Shown here: positions 10,094 through 16,830 of the stretch, in pieces | How positions within the stretch are numbered: position 1 is the stretch's first letter | Layout of the letters: each line of letters starts with the position of its first letter | The notes under the pieces: generated by a model | What the model was told of the DNA's origin: nothing | What the model saw: only the letters and a program-made list of their open reading frames with translations | Database searches by the model: none | Origin: a virus | DNA: 64,000 bases | Strand: one strand, 5' to 3' | Virus record (IMG/VR): IMGVR_UViG_3300044940_000489 | Location: 55,537-119,536 of that record | Translations under genes and position numbers: made by a program

Positions 10094-10393
10094 CTATGCA
10101 GTAATGGTTAGCGCCTTTAGAATTAGCGTAATGAGAGTACCGGCACTGGCCGTTACGATTGCCACAAGGAGCTTGTTTTGAACTTTATTGCTTTCATTGA
10201 GCTGTTTAAGCTGGGCGGCGTAATTTTCTTCATTTGCCTCTAGCTGAACAACCCGTCCAGTAAGCCGGGTCAGGGCATCGGCTACCTTTTCATTAAGGCT
10301 ATCGTATCGGCGCTGCTGCTCTTCAAGCTTTCCGATCCTGAATTCAAGGAATCGGGCCTCAAGCTGCTCCAGCTTTTTAGTATCGTCAGACAT
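10094..10393 (-). CDS. Coiled-coil protein with C-terminal membrane anchor (XhlA/holin-like)
   Basis: 99 residues. Residues ~5-70 form a continuous charged coiled coil (RIGKLEEQQRRYDSLNEKV and onward). The last ~28 residues are a hydrophobic helix (KLLVAIVTASAGTLITLIL) with a short tail. This coiled coil plus C-terminal anchor plan is that of XhlA-type lysis-associated proteins. No endolysin gene is visible nearby, so lysis is only a possibility; a virion or membrane tether is the alternative. Confidence 0.5.
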   Translation of the reverse strand: MSDDTKKLEQLEARFLEFRIGKLEEQQRRYDSLNEKVADALTRLTGRVVQLEANEENYAAQLKQLNESNKVQNKLLVAIVTASAGTLITLILKALTITA

Positions 10394-10462
10394 TTAAAAG
10401 TATCCCGTTTAAGTAGTCAGAATTACTTTTAAATATTAAGTTTTGGGCTTAAATATTGGATT

Positions 10463-10648
10463 TTATTGATTTTTATTGGCATCCTGAAATGCCATATTTA
10501 TCTCATTTTCAATATACTTAAATAGTTCGGATAGTTCAGATTCCATGGCCTGGGCGGACTCTTCTGCCATTAGGTCAAGGATTTCGGTCTCATTGAAGTC
10601 AGTGGATTGGTCTGTTTGGGTATCCTCTTTTATTACTACTTTTGGCAT
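10463..10648 (-). CDS. Small acidic protein
   Basis: 61 residues starting MPKVVIKEDTQ, preceded by AGGGGG ten bases upstream. An in-frame upstream ATG at 10702 exists, but the segment it would add is read as a different small ORF and lacks an SD. The protein is acidic and helical (ILDLMAEESAQAMESELSEL). Function unknown. Confidence 0.5.
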   Translation of the reverse strand: MPKVVIKEDTQTDQSTDFNETEILDLMAEESAQAMESELSELFKYIENEINMAFQDANKNQ

Positions 10649-10662
10649 ATTGGAAGTGCCCC

Positions 10663-10737
10663 CTATGCAATAAATATAGCAAAGGCACCCAAATAAATCC
10701 ATAGAAATTGACCGTCTGGATCAAAATAAGACATCAT
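10663..10737 (-). CDS. 24-residue membrane micropeptide candidate
   Basis: Frame from ATG-ATG at 10737 to TAG at 10663. A short polar head, MMSYFDPDGQF, is followed by one hydrophobic helix, LWIYLGAFAIFIA. It overlaps the upstream micropeptide by 17 bases in another frame and ends 14 bases before the next gene. No strong SD is visible, so translation would have to be coupled. Called from reading the sequence, not from homology. Confidence 0.35.
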   Translation of the reverse strand: MMSYFDPDGQFLWIYLGAFAIFIA

Positions 10738-10795
10738 AGCTGAAAACCATCATAATAAGTAGCAATATAGCTATAATGAATTGAAATATCCCCAT
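10721..10795 (-). CDS. 24-residue membrane micropeptide candidate
   Basis: Its ATG (10795) overlaps the stop of the upstream gene as TAATG, the junction also used elsewhere in this genome. It encodes MGIFQFIIAILLLIMMVFSY plus four residues, a single transmembrane helix. The stop-start overlap and hydrophobic content make it a plausible gene despite its size. Confidence 0.4.
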   Translation of the reverse strand: MGIFQFIIAILLLIMMVFSYDVLF

Positions 10796-11115
10796 TATTG
10801 ACCCAATTTCATTGCGGCACTCTCAAGATTATCTAGGATTCCGCTATTGATTAGAGCCTCGGCTTTAAACGGCCCAGCTACAAAATTACCGGAAAGTCTT
10901 CGCCCTTCTTCAAAAATACTGGTAGTGGGTACCGTCTTGTTAATAGATATTTCTACTAAAAAGCTGGAATCGGGGCTTAACTTCTCGCTCGAAGTGAAGA
11001 CTTGGATTTTAATATCATTGCGCTCTCTAATCCAGAGAAATCCCTTCTCATTTTCTGAAGCTACATCATACTTATTGAATTCTTTGAACATTAAGTAATC
11101 ATTTATATTCTTCAT
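10795..11115 (-). CDS. Hypothetical 106-residue protein
   Basis: Start chosen at MKNINDYLMF (11115): AAAGGA lies about ten bases upstream and the ATGA overlaps the preceding stop. The longer frame from 11160 lacks an SD. Mixed alpha/beta, no recognised motif (FLWIRERNDIKIQVF, VEISINKTVP). Part of a chain of five overlapping small genes. Confidence 0.55.
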   Translation of the reverse strand: MKNINDYLMFKEFNKYDVASENEKGFLWIRERNDIKIQVFTSSEKLSPDSSFLVEISINKTVPTTSIFEEGRRLSGNFVAGPFKAEALINSGILDNLESAAMKLGQ

Positions 11116-11405
11116 TCTAGCGCAATCCTTTCGGTGGGGTCGTCCCACTGCGTTGCCCATAATTTTATAGACATAGACTCATTTTCTGACATTTTATTTT
11201 TTAAGAGCCATACAGCCGGAAGCTGCACAGCATCTTCCTCCTGTATCAGCCCCCTATTTCTGGTATATCTTTCTTCCCAAATCCAATATCCAGAAAATGT
11301 CATGAAATAATCAATAATTCTGCCATCGTCTTCTGTCCAGCTTACGAATTGAACGACATCGTCTTTAACAACAATTTCTACTCGCTCTTCCCATCCTGGC
11401 GCCAT
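11112..11405 (-). CDS. Hypothetical 97-residue protein
   Basis: Trp-rich small protein (VSWTEDDGRIIDYF, SGYWIWEERY, LWATQWDD). Overlaps the downstream gene by ATGA and the upstream gene by 28 bases. No family recognised; the compact Trp/acidic composition suggests a small soluble beta domain. Confidence 0.5.
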   Translation of the reverse strand: MAPGWEERVEIVVKDDVVQFVSWTEDDGRIIDYFMTFSGYWIWEERYTRNRGLIQEEDAVQLPAVWLLKNKMSENESMSIKLWATQWDDPTERIALE

Positions 11406-11608
11406 ACTTCAGTCTCCGGTAATCTTTCTAAATTGATAGTTGATATAAGAACCATCTTATCCCATTTCTTTATGTAAAGCGACTGTGATTCTGAAATATC
11501 TATATCAACCAAAATGCCTGCTTGCGGAGGAACAAGTCTTGTATAGTGCAGGTCATTAACTGCCAGTGCGACACCGTGCTTTTCGTCATTATAGTAATAG
11601 ACCTTCAT
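11378..11608 (-). CDS. Hypothetical 76-residue protein
   Basis: Starts MKVYYYNDEKHG. Beta-rich, with a hydrophobic core of alternating Val/Ile/Leu (GILVDIDISESQSLYIKKW). Four-base overlap with the upstream gene. Function unknown. Confidence 0.5.
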   Translation of the reverse strand: MKVYYYNDEKHGVALAVNDLHYTRLVPPQAGILVDIDISESQSLYIKKWDKMVLISTINLERLPETEVWRQDGKSE

Positions 11609-11832
11609 ATTAAGCGTCCTGGATATTTTTGGCCATTTTGGTCCTCAATAATCTCATGCCATTTTGGAATTTGATGATTTTTTGCAGCCGCCTGAACGGC
11701 AGCAATCATATATCTCTCAAGATGGGACGCTTGAGAAAGTATTGCTTCTTTAAGCTTTGGCTCAATAGTCTCTGATGAGTTTATGAGCATAACTATATTG
11801 GCGGTTCCATTAAACTCTAAGGGGATTTTCAT
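11605..11832 (-). CDS. Hypothetical 75-residue protein
   Basis: Beta start (MKIPLEFNGTANIVMLINS) followed by a helical middle (IEPKLKEAILSQASHLERYM). Four-base overlaps at both ends tie it into one transcription unit with its neighbours. Function unknown. Confidence 0.5.
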   Translation of the reverse strand: MKIPLEFNGTANIVMLINSSETIEPKLKEAILSQASHLERYMIAAVQAAAKNHQIPKWHEIIEDQNGQKYPGRLI

Positions 11833-12113
11833 TTCGTCATCCCCTTAATCTTACTTTCCACTTTAAGGCCAATCTCGTGGCAAAAAGCGGTTAGATCCGA
11901 TTCCGACGCATTGATAGAAATATAATTTCTTTTGTGTGCATCCAATATAGTTTCTGCACAGGCCGCTTTTGCTGCCGAGCCGGAAATAGCTACGGCTACG
12001 GTCATATTATTAAATAACGAGAATCGATCATTCTGAATGGCTGGTTCTTTTTTGTTAAGAATATATGTCATGGCACTAAAAAAAGTGACGATTGCAAATA
12101 CTACGTATTTCAT
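11829..12113 (-). CDS. Small membrane or exported protein
   Basis: 94 residues with an N-terminal hydrophobic helix (MKYVVFAIVTFFSAMTYIL) that could be a membrane anchor or uncleaved signal, then an Ala-rich soluble part with two Cys. The SD AAGGAG is six bases before the ATG and directly abuts the RE end of a 45-bp IS605-like scar (12126-12170), so the insertion sits in its 5' leader. Confidence 0.55.
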   Translation of the reverse strand: MKYVVFAIVTFFSAMTYILNKKEPAIQNDRFSLFNNMTVAVAISGSAAKAACAETILDAHKRNYISINASESDLTAFCHEIGLKVESKIKGMTK

Positions 12114-12125
12114 TTATAGCTCCTT

Positions 12126-12170
12126 CTGACATACTACCCCGCCTAAAGGCATGGGGTTTTTGGTTCTATC
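12126..12170 (-). mobile_element. 45-bp IS605-like LE/RE fusion scar
   Basis: Read on the minus strand it begins GATAGAACCAAAAA, like the left ends at 56326, 57793 and 63642. It continues into the hairpin CCCCATGCC-TTTA-GGCGGGG and ends TATGTCAG, like the right ends at 56606 and 58078. The flank before it is ATTAT, as at the other copies. Nothing lies between the ends. Recombination between the nearly identical LE and RE hairpins would produce this. Confidence 0.7.
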
Positions 12171-12283
12171 ATAATACCAATAAAAAAACTAGTGGTCAAG
12201 GTTTATTCTTTTGCGTATTATTTTGATTCTATTTATTGCTTTTGGCGAAAAACTGCATAATAATGTGTTTATACGGAGGTATT

Positions 12284-12514
12284 ATGATTCAATTCATTAT
12301 AGACAAGCCACTGGCATTTATTGGAATAGTTATCTTGATCTGGGCCCTTATTAATATCTTTTACTTGTACTTTGCAAATAAAAAGACTGACGGAGGCGCA
12401 TCTTCGCTTATTAATAGATATATGACCTATAAGCTATTTAAAAGATACAATTCCAGGCAGTACGAGGAAATGACCAGAGATCTAAATACCAGAAAGTCTT
12501 ATGAAGAAGCGTAA
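12284..12514 (+). CDS. Small single-pass membrane protein heading Q/L-repeat array
   Basis: 76 residues from MIQFIIDKPLAF, with GGAGG four bases upstream. A transmembrane helix spans about residues 9-30 (AFIGIVILIWALINIFYLYF), followed by a basic soluble tail. The last residues (RKSYEEA) overlap the start of the first repeat gene by the same 14 bases that link the repeat genes, so it is probably the lead gene of that operon. Confidence 0.6.
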   Translation: MIQFIIDKPLAFIGIVILIWALINIFYLYFANKKTDGGASSLINRYMTYKLFKRYNSRQYEEMTRDLNTRKSYEEA

Positions 12515-12674
12515 GCAGATTAATGGATATTTGAGGAATCAGTTGACAAATCAGCTGTGGTATCGGTTGGGTGGACAGCTTTGGGGACAGTTGGGGAGGC
12601 AGTTGTGGGATCAGTTGTGGGATGAGTTAGGGCAGCCCCTTTATAGGGGCATTAAATATTATGAAGAAACGTAA
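12501..12674 (+). CDS. Q/L/W-repeat protein 1 of tandem array
   Basis: 57 residues: basic head MKKRKQINGYL, then four-residue repeats of the type (D/G/R)QL(W/G), and a tail RGIKYYEET. Starts 14 bases before the end of the previous gene inside the shared ATGAAGAAGCGTAA. The encoding DNA has a 12-base period built on GATCAGTTGGGG. No homologue recognised; a helix with Leu every fourth position is expected. Confidence 0.55.
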   Translation: MKKRKQINGYLRNQLTNQLWYRLGGQLWGQLGRQLWDQLWDELGQPLYRGIKYYEET

Positions 12675-12774
12675 ACATGTTAATGGGCAGTTGTGGGATC
12701 AGTTGGGGAGTCAGTTTGGGGAGCAGTTGAGGTATCGGCTTTATAAAGGCATTAAGTATTATGAAGAAGCGTAG
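12661..12774 (+). CDS. Q/L/W-repeat protein 2 of tandem array
   Basis: The shortest member (37 residues): MKKRKHVNGQLWDQLGSQFG, then the RYRLYKGIKYYEEA end. Same head and tail as its neighbours with only about four central repeats, so repeat number is what varies. Overlaps both neighbours by 14 bases. Confidence 0.5.
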   Translation: MKKRKHVNGQLWDQLGSQFGEQLRYRLYKGIKYYEEA

Positions 12775-12928
12775 GCATTTGAGGGATCGGTTGTGGTATC
12801 AGTTGAGGGATCAGTTGGGGGATCGGTTAGGTGGTCAGTTGTGGGGACAGTTGTGGGATCAGTTGCAGGTGCCGTTTTTGGGACAGTTGATGAATCAGCT
12901 TTATAAAGGTATTAAGTCTTATGAATAA
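12761..12928 (+). CDS. Q/L/W-repeat protein 3 of tandem array
   Basis: 55 residues, MKKRRHLRDRLWYQLRDQLG and onward. The repeat register breaks at LQVPFLGQLMNQ near residue 36-46, the only Pro/Phe interruption in the family. Ends LYKGIKSYE with TAA in place of the usual YEE(T/A), eight bases into the next gene. Confidence 0.5.
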   Translation: MKKRRHLRDRLWYQLRDQLGDRLGGQLWGQLWDQLQVPFLGQLMNQLYKGIKSYE

Positions 12929-13106
12929 GCGTAGGCAGTTGAGGGATCGGTTGAGGGATCAGTTGAGGGATCGGTTGGGGGATCAGTTAGGTGTTCACTT
13001 GTGGGGACAGCTGTGGCATCAGTTGGGTGGACAGCTTTGGGGACAGTTTGGGGAGCAGTTGAGGCATCGGCTTTATAAAGGCATTAAGTATTATGAAGAA
13101 ACGTAA
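12921..13106 (+). CDS. Q/L/W-repeat protein 4 of tandem array
   Basis: 61 residues starting MNKRRQLRDRLRDQLRDRLG, more Arg-rich in its first repeats than its paralogues, then LW/GQL repeats and the LYKGIKYYEET tail. Linked to the next gene by the 14-base ATG...TAA overlap. Confidence 0.55.
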   Translation: MNKRRQLRDRLRDQLRDRLGDQLGVHLWGQLWHQLGGQLWGQFGEQLRHRLYKGIKYYEET

Positions 13107-13302
13107 GAAGATTGTTGGGCGGTTGGAGGATCAGTTGGGGTATCAGTTGGGGGATCAGTTGAGGGATCAGTTGTTGTCTCAGTTGAGGGATCAGTTGCGG
13201 AATCAGTTGTGGGGTCAGTTGGGGAATCAGTTGTGGCCTCAGTTGTGGGATCAGTTGAAGTATCGGCTTTATAAAGGCATTAAGTATTATGAAGAAACGT
13301 AA
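13093..13302 (+). CDS. Q/L/W-repeat protein 5 of tandem array
   Basis: 69 residues with a MKKRKKIVGRL head, about 13 four-residue repeats and the KYRLYKGIKYYEET tail. A 95-bp stretch (13142-13236) is identical to 13350-13444 in the next gene, showing a recent duplication or gene conversion. Confidence 0.55.
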   Translation: MKKRKKIVGRLEDQLGYQLGDQLRDQLLSQLRDQLRNQLWGQLGNQLWPQLWDQLKYRLYKGIKYYEET

Positions 13303-13555
13303 GCCAATTAATAAGCATTTGGCGAATCAGCTGTGGGATCAGTTGGGGGATCAGTTGGGGGATCAGTTGAGGGATCAGTTGTTGTCTCAGTTGAGGGATC
13401 AGTTGCGGAATCAGTTGTGGGGTCAGTTGGGGAATCAGTTGTGGGATCAGTTGGGGGATCAGTTGGGTGGACAGCTTTGGGGACAGTTGGGGGATCAGTT
13501 GCGGGGTCGCCTTTATAAAGACATTAAGAATTATGCAGAAGCGTCAAGCAATTAG
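13289..13555 (+). CDS. Q/L/W-repeat protein 6 of tandem array (longest)
   Basis: 88 residues: MKKRKPINKHLANQ head and about 18 (D/G/S/R)QL(G/W/R/L) repeats. The tail has drifted to LYKDIKNYAEASSN. The drift is informative: no intact gene follows, so the RBS and start normally embedded in the tail are no longer needed. A short ATG frame at 13533 (13 codons, MQKRQAISQHPYK) looks like the decayed head of a seventh copy. Confidence 0.6.
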   Translation: MKKRKPINKHLANQLWDQLGDQLGDQLRDQLLSQLRDQLRNQLWGQLGNQLWDQLGDQLGGQLWGQLGDQLRGRLYKDIKNYAEASSN

Positions 13556-13591
13556 TCAACATCCATATAAATAATACAGACCAATAAAGAA

Positions 13592-13735
13592 TTGACAAAT
13601 ACAAAAAAATTAGTATTCTATACTTGTTAGCGCATGTTCTTTCCATGCGTCTAACTGGGCAAAAGGGACAAGGAAGATGGGGGGCCTACGGAAGGGCCAT
13701 TTTATACCCGGCACATGATGTGACCGGTTTTTTTA
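13592..13735 (+). ncRNA. Candidate small RNA or transcription attenuator leader
   Basis: A TTGACA box (13592-13597), 16-base spacer and TATTCT (13614-13619) form a sigma70-like promoter. The predicted transcript opens with an 11-bp hairpin (GTTAGCGCATG against CATGCG-T-CTAAC, loop TTCTTTC, 13626-13655) and has a small GGCC stem (13683-13698). It ends with CCGGCACA-TGA-TGTG-A-CCGG and seven T (13708-13734), a textbook intrinsic terminator. A 13-codon ORF, MGGLRKGHFIPGT (ATG 13677), lies inside. Length is about 105 nt. Either a stand-alone sRNA or an attenuator before the endonuclease gene at 13773. Confidence 0.55.
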
Positions 13736-13772
13736 TTGCCTAAATATCGTTTTTATGGCATACTTATAGCAC

Positions 13773-15371
13773 ATGAAGCACGACCCAAAAATCTTTATTC
13801 CCAAAATCAAAGAGCTTGCAGGTCAGGGCCTAACGACCATGGCAATCGCCAATGCACTAAAAGAAACTTTTGAAAACGCGCCAACAAGAATGACAATAGC
13901 CTCTTGGGTTAAGAAGTTTAATATTCCAGTTAGGACTAAAGAAGACCATGACAAGCAAAGATATAATGAGGTACTCGAACTTCTGAAGAATGGTGTCAGG
14001 ACTAATGAAATTAGAGAGCGCGGATATAGCCACGAACTTATAGCCAAGGTGTCCAGGGAGCAGAAGCTTGAGAGGCCAGGGCGCGCAGAGGCAGCCGAGG
14101 AGCGAGCGCTTAGCAAAGAGGAAGTGCTTGAGCGATTGCCTAAAGACCAGAAGTATGAGTACTTGGGCAGGGAATACGGTAAGTACAAGATCATGGCTGA
14201 AGATGGCACCGTGTTTTATAAGAGTGCCACTCGACTTCATCAGGGGCAGCCGAAGCAGGTGCGAAGTGCCAGTGCTTTTGCAAAAAAGCTTTTTAATCAA
14301 ACTGGGAAGACATTGGTCGATGAAAGTTTTACTGGTGTAAAGAACCAAGCCTCGGCAATATGTCCAAGCGGCAAGCATATTATTACGTATGCAATGGCTG
14401 AGGGCGCTCTGCAAAATTACAATTGTCCACATTGCAACAATACAGGCATTTCTCGGGCTGAGCGAGAGCTGTCTGCATGGATAGAATCTTTTGGATTAGT
14501 TACAGAGAGGTATAAAATACCTAAAGAAGAAATATCTCCTGGTAAGCATAAGGAGATTGACATATACATACCATCCATGAAGATAGGCATCGAGTACTGT
14601 GGCCTATACTATCACTCAGAAAAGCCCAGAGCCGATAAGGTAGGTGATCTGGAGTACTTGTCATATTTAAATGAAATAAAAAACAAGCACAACACAAAGA
14701 GACTGCTGTGCCAGAAAAATGGGATAAGACTTATAACGGTTTTTGAAGATGAATGGATATCCAGGCAGGATCAGGTTAAGGGCTACCTAAAGTCTGTATT
14801 TGGGGTCAATAGCGAGAAGGTAGATGCCAGGAAATGCACAGTGGAGCTATTGGACACGAAGGTAGCAAATAGATTCATAGACGAATACCATATACAAGGA
14901 TCTGCTTCGACAACAGTTGAAGCGGCTTTTGGACTTAAGATCAATGACAAGATTGTTGGAGTTATAACTGGCAACAGGCACCATAGATCTTTGGGGTCCG
15001 GCACGCTAGTACTTGGGCGTTTATGCTTTTTATCCGGCGTGAGCGTGCGCGGAGGATCGTCAAGGCTGCTGTCTGCCCTTATCAAATGGGGACAAGATAA
15101 TGGGTACGGCAAGATCGTCTCATGGTCTGACAATAGATGGTCAGAGGGCAGAGTATACGAGGCTTTAGGATTTGAATTAGAGGACGAAAGTGGTCCAGAT
15201 TATAGTTACGTTAGGGCTGGCGTGAGGGATCGTAGATTCGCCAAACAGTCACTCAAGAAGACTGCTGAAGAACGGAATGGGAACCAGACTGAGCGAGAGC
15301 TTAGGATGTCGCAGGGATATTTTAGAATATGGGACTGCGGCAAGAAGCGCTGGGCTATTCGCATAAAATAA
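13773..15371 (+). CDS. Free-standing homing endonuclease, Vsr-like (EDxHD type)
   Basis: 532 residues. The N-terminus (about 1-60) has helix-turn-helix-like segments (TTMAIANALKETF, TIASWVKKFNI). The centre has a CPHC motif and then the nuclease core: KEIDIYIPSMKIGIEYCGLY, YHSE, a Lys/His helix, and GIRLITVFEDEW. This order is that of Vsr-like/I-Bth0305I-type phage homing endonucleases. The C-terminal ~170 residues (from NRFIDEYHIQGSA) look GNAT-like, including GLKINDKIVGVITG and GYGKIVSWSDNRWSEG, a domain often fused to such enzymes. It sits alone, inverted, next to the capsid operon, as mobile endonucleases often do. Confidence 0.75.
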   Translation: MKHDPKIFIPKIKELAGQGLTTMAIANALKETFENAPTRMTIASWVKKFNIPVRTKEDHDKQRYNEVLELLKNGVRTNEIRERGYSHELIAKVSREQKLERPGRAEAAEERALSKEEVLERLPKDQKYEYLGREYGKYKIMAEDGTVFYKSATRLHQGQPKQVRSASAFAKKLFNQTGKTLVDESFTGVKNQASAICPSGKHIITYAMAEGALQNYNCPHCNNTGISRAERELSAWIESFGLVTERYKIPKEEISPGKHKEIDIYIPSMKIGIEYCGLYYHSEKPRADKVGDLEYLSYLNEIKNKHNTKRLLCQKNGIRLITVFEDEWISRQDQVKGYLKSVFGVNSEKVDARKCTVELLDTKVANRFIDEYHIQGSASTTVEAAFGLKINDKIVGVITGNRHHRSLGSGTLVLGRLCFLSGVSVRGGSSRLLSALIKWGQDNGYGKIVSWSDNRWSEGRVYEALGFELEDESGPDYSYVRAGVRDRRFAKQSLKKTAEERNGNQTERELRMSQGYFRIWDCGKKRWAIRIK

Positions 15372-15375
15372 AAAA

Positions 15376-15400
15376 GCCAGGATTTCTCCTGGCTTTCTAT
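15376..15400. terminator. Bidirectional intrinsic terminator between converging genes
   Basis: GCCAGG-ATTTCT-CCTGGC, a perfect 6-bp stem. On the minus strand it is followed by TTTTTTATTTT, ideal for ending the incoming endonuclease-antisense side of the capsid transcript. On the plus strand it is followed by TTTCTATT. It lies between the endonuclease stop (15371) and the capsid stop (15427). Confidence 0.75.
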
Positions 15401-15426
15401 TATACCGATCTTGCGATCAATATTAA

Positions 15427-16818
15427 TTAGGGGAGTACGTTGTCAACAAGGATGCTGAAGCGTGGCAACTTAGCAACCACACAAGCAAAGCGGAAGAACG
15501 CTTTAGGCTTGCTAAGGTCGGTCATTGCAAGCTCAACAGACTTGTAAGGAGACAACTCGTGAATCTCGATTCCTCGCATATCAAGAGCGAATGCAGTGAT
15601 ACCTTGGCTCAATCGGTTGTTCAAGTCGATGAAGGATACTGCAGACAAAGCATTAGCCTTGATTCGTCCAACCAATGATTTGCGAGTTCCGCCGGCAGCT
15701 GTGCGGTACACGTTAAAGTAACGCGCAACGACGCCAGAAGCAGGAGTGATTGTCAGAGTCACTTGGTTACCGGCTGCAGCGATAGTAACTGCTAGGTCAG
15801 CAGAAGCTGGGCTTTCGCCAAGATCACCGACTGCAGAAACTGAATAAGTGTAGACTTCAGCTGCAGCAAAGCTAGTGCTTCCAGCAGACTGTGCAGCAGC
15901 TACAGTTGGAGCGCCAGGAGTGCCAACGCGAGCGCGTGCAGGAGCAGTCTTAGCAGACAAGAACCGGCTAGATTCCAAAGCGATAGCTCCACCAGCCACG
16001 AATTGCTCTTTCAAAGAAGCGCCAGTGGCGTTTTGAGGAGAGCCCGCAAGAACAATGCGCTCTTTGTTGAAGGCGATCTTGTTGTATGCAGAGTGTGTCA
16101 ATGGATCAAGATACAGCTTCTCAGGAGCACCGTGGTTCATTTGAGCACGTGCATAAACGTCTTCGATTGTAGACTGTGACAGAACTCCACCTTGGTTAAT
16201 GGCTACAGAACCGTCAGCTCCGTATTCATTAAACATAAGATCTTGAGTGCTGGTTTCAGAATCAGAAACTCGGATTTGAGGATCAAGACCCATCATTCCT
16301 GGCTCGTCTGCAGACATAGCAAGAGGGTTTCCATCAAAAAGACCAGCGTTAGAGTACATAGCTTTGCCACGGAAAAGGTGGAATTCGATGTCTCCAGCGA
16401 TCTTAAGAGCAGCGTCAGCTTCAACGCGATCTTCAGCTTTTACGCCGTCGAAGGCTTGAATCATGTTAGCTTGCATAGTGAATCGGCGGACATGCACATA
16501 GTACGCCATAGGGACTACAGCACGTACGAATGAGCTTGTCTCTTCTTGTCCAACTGCACCTTCTAGTACAGCTGATCCACCGAATATACCGTAGTCAAGC
16601 TGACGGTTGTACTGGACAAGCGTTCCTTTAGCGGGAACAACTTTTAGCTGCTTTTGCAGTTTAATTTTGCTGTCATCAAATGTTGCAACATTCATGACAG
16701 GGCTCAGGTCTTCCATCTGAAGAGCGGAACCTTGAGTAAGAGCACCAGGAGCAGCGTTGTATCCGCCCGCTTCAAGCGCCTTTTTTAGTTCTTCTAATTT
16801 TTGAATTTCTGTAGACAC
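15427..16818 (-). CDS. Major capsid protein, HK97-like, with Ig-like insertion
   Basis: 463 residues from a GTG start with AAGGAG seven bases upstream. The head of the gene (residues 1-34) contains a segment also found in the protease tail, so it is probably a removable N-terminal part. The body has capsid-like features: FDDSKIKLQKQLKVVPAKGT, an E-loop-like LDYGIFGGSAVLEG, and a C-terminal DMRGIEIHELSPYKSVELA. Residues ~300-395 (PGAPTVAAAQ to FNVYRTAAGG) have the strand pattern of an Ig or FN3-like domain inserted before the final capsid strands, likely displayed on the surface. Position after scaffold and protease genes supports the call. Confidence 0.85.
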   Translation of the reverse strand: MSTEIQKLEELKKALEAGGYNAAPGALTQGSALQMEDLSPVMNVATFDDSKIKLQKQLKVVPAKGTLVQYNRQLDYGIFGGSAVLEGAVGQEETSSFVRAVVPMAYYVHVRRFTMQANMIQAFDGVKAEDRVEADAALKIAGDIEFHLFRGKAMYSNAGLFDGNPLAMSADEPGMMGLDPQIRVSDSETSTQDLMFNEYGADGSVAINQGGVLSQSTIEDVYARAQMNHGAPEKLYLDPLTHSAYNKIAFNKERIVLAGSPQNATGASLKEQFVAGGAIALESSRFLSAKTAPARARVGTPGAPTVAAAQSAGSTSFAAAEVYTYSVSAVGDLGESPASADLAVTIAAAGNQVTLTITPASGVVARYFNVYRTAAGGTRKSLVGRIKANALSAVSFIDLNNRLSQGITAFALDMRGIEIHELSPYKSVELAMTDLSKPKAFFRFACVVAKLPRFSILVDNVLP

Positions 16819-16830
16819 AGCACTTCTCCT

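Larger units (their letters stand above)
12501..13574 (+). repeat. Tandem gene array with 12-bp coding repeats
   Basis: Six paralogous genes and a decayed seventh head lie in about 1.07 kb. Each unit is a 14-base start overlap, a variable run of 12-base repeats around CAGTTGNGG, and a conserved end CTTTATAAAGGCATTAAG before the next ATG. Period, unit identity and the 95-bp duplication are directly visible. The repeats are contiguous and coding, with no unique spacers. Confidence 0.85.

Noticed and set aside
13333-13518. Gly-Ser-Val repeat ORF in another frame of the Q/L array
   Set aside because: It is the frame-shifted reading of the same 12-base repeats and has no RBS; the QL frame carries the conserved head, tail and coupling.
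12501-13555. CRISPR array
   Set aside because: Repeats are 12 bases, contiguous and coding, with no unique spacers and no cas genes.
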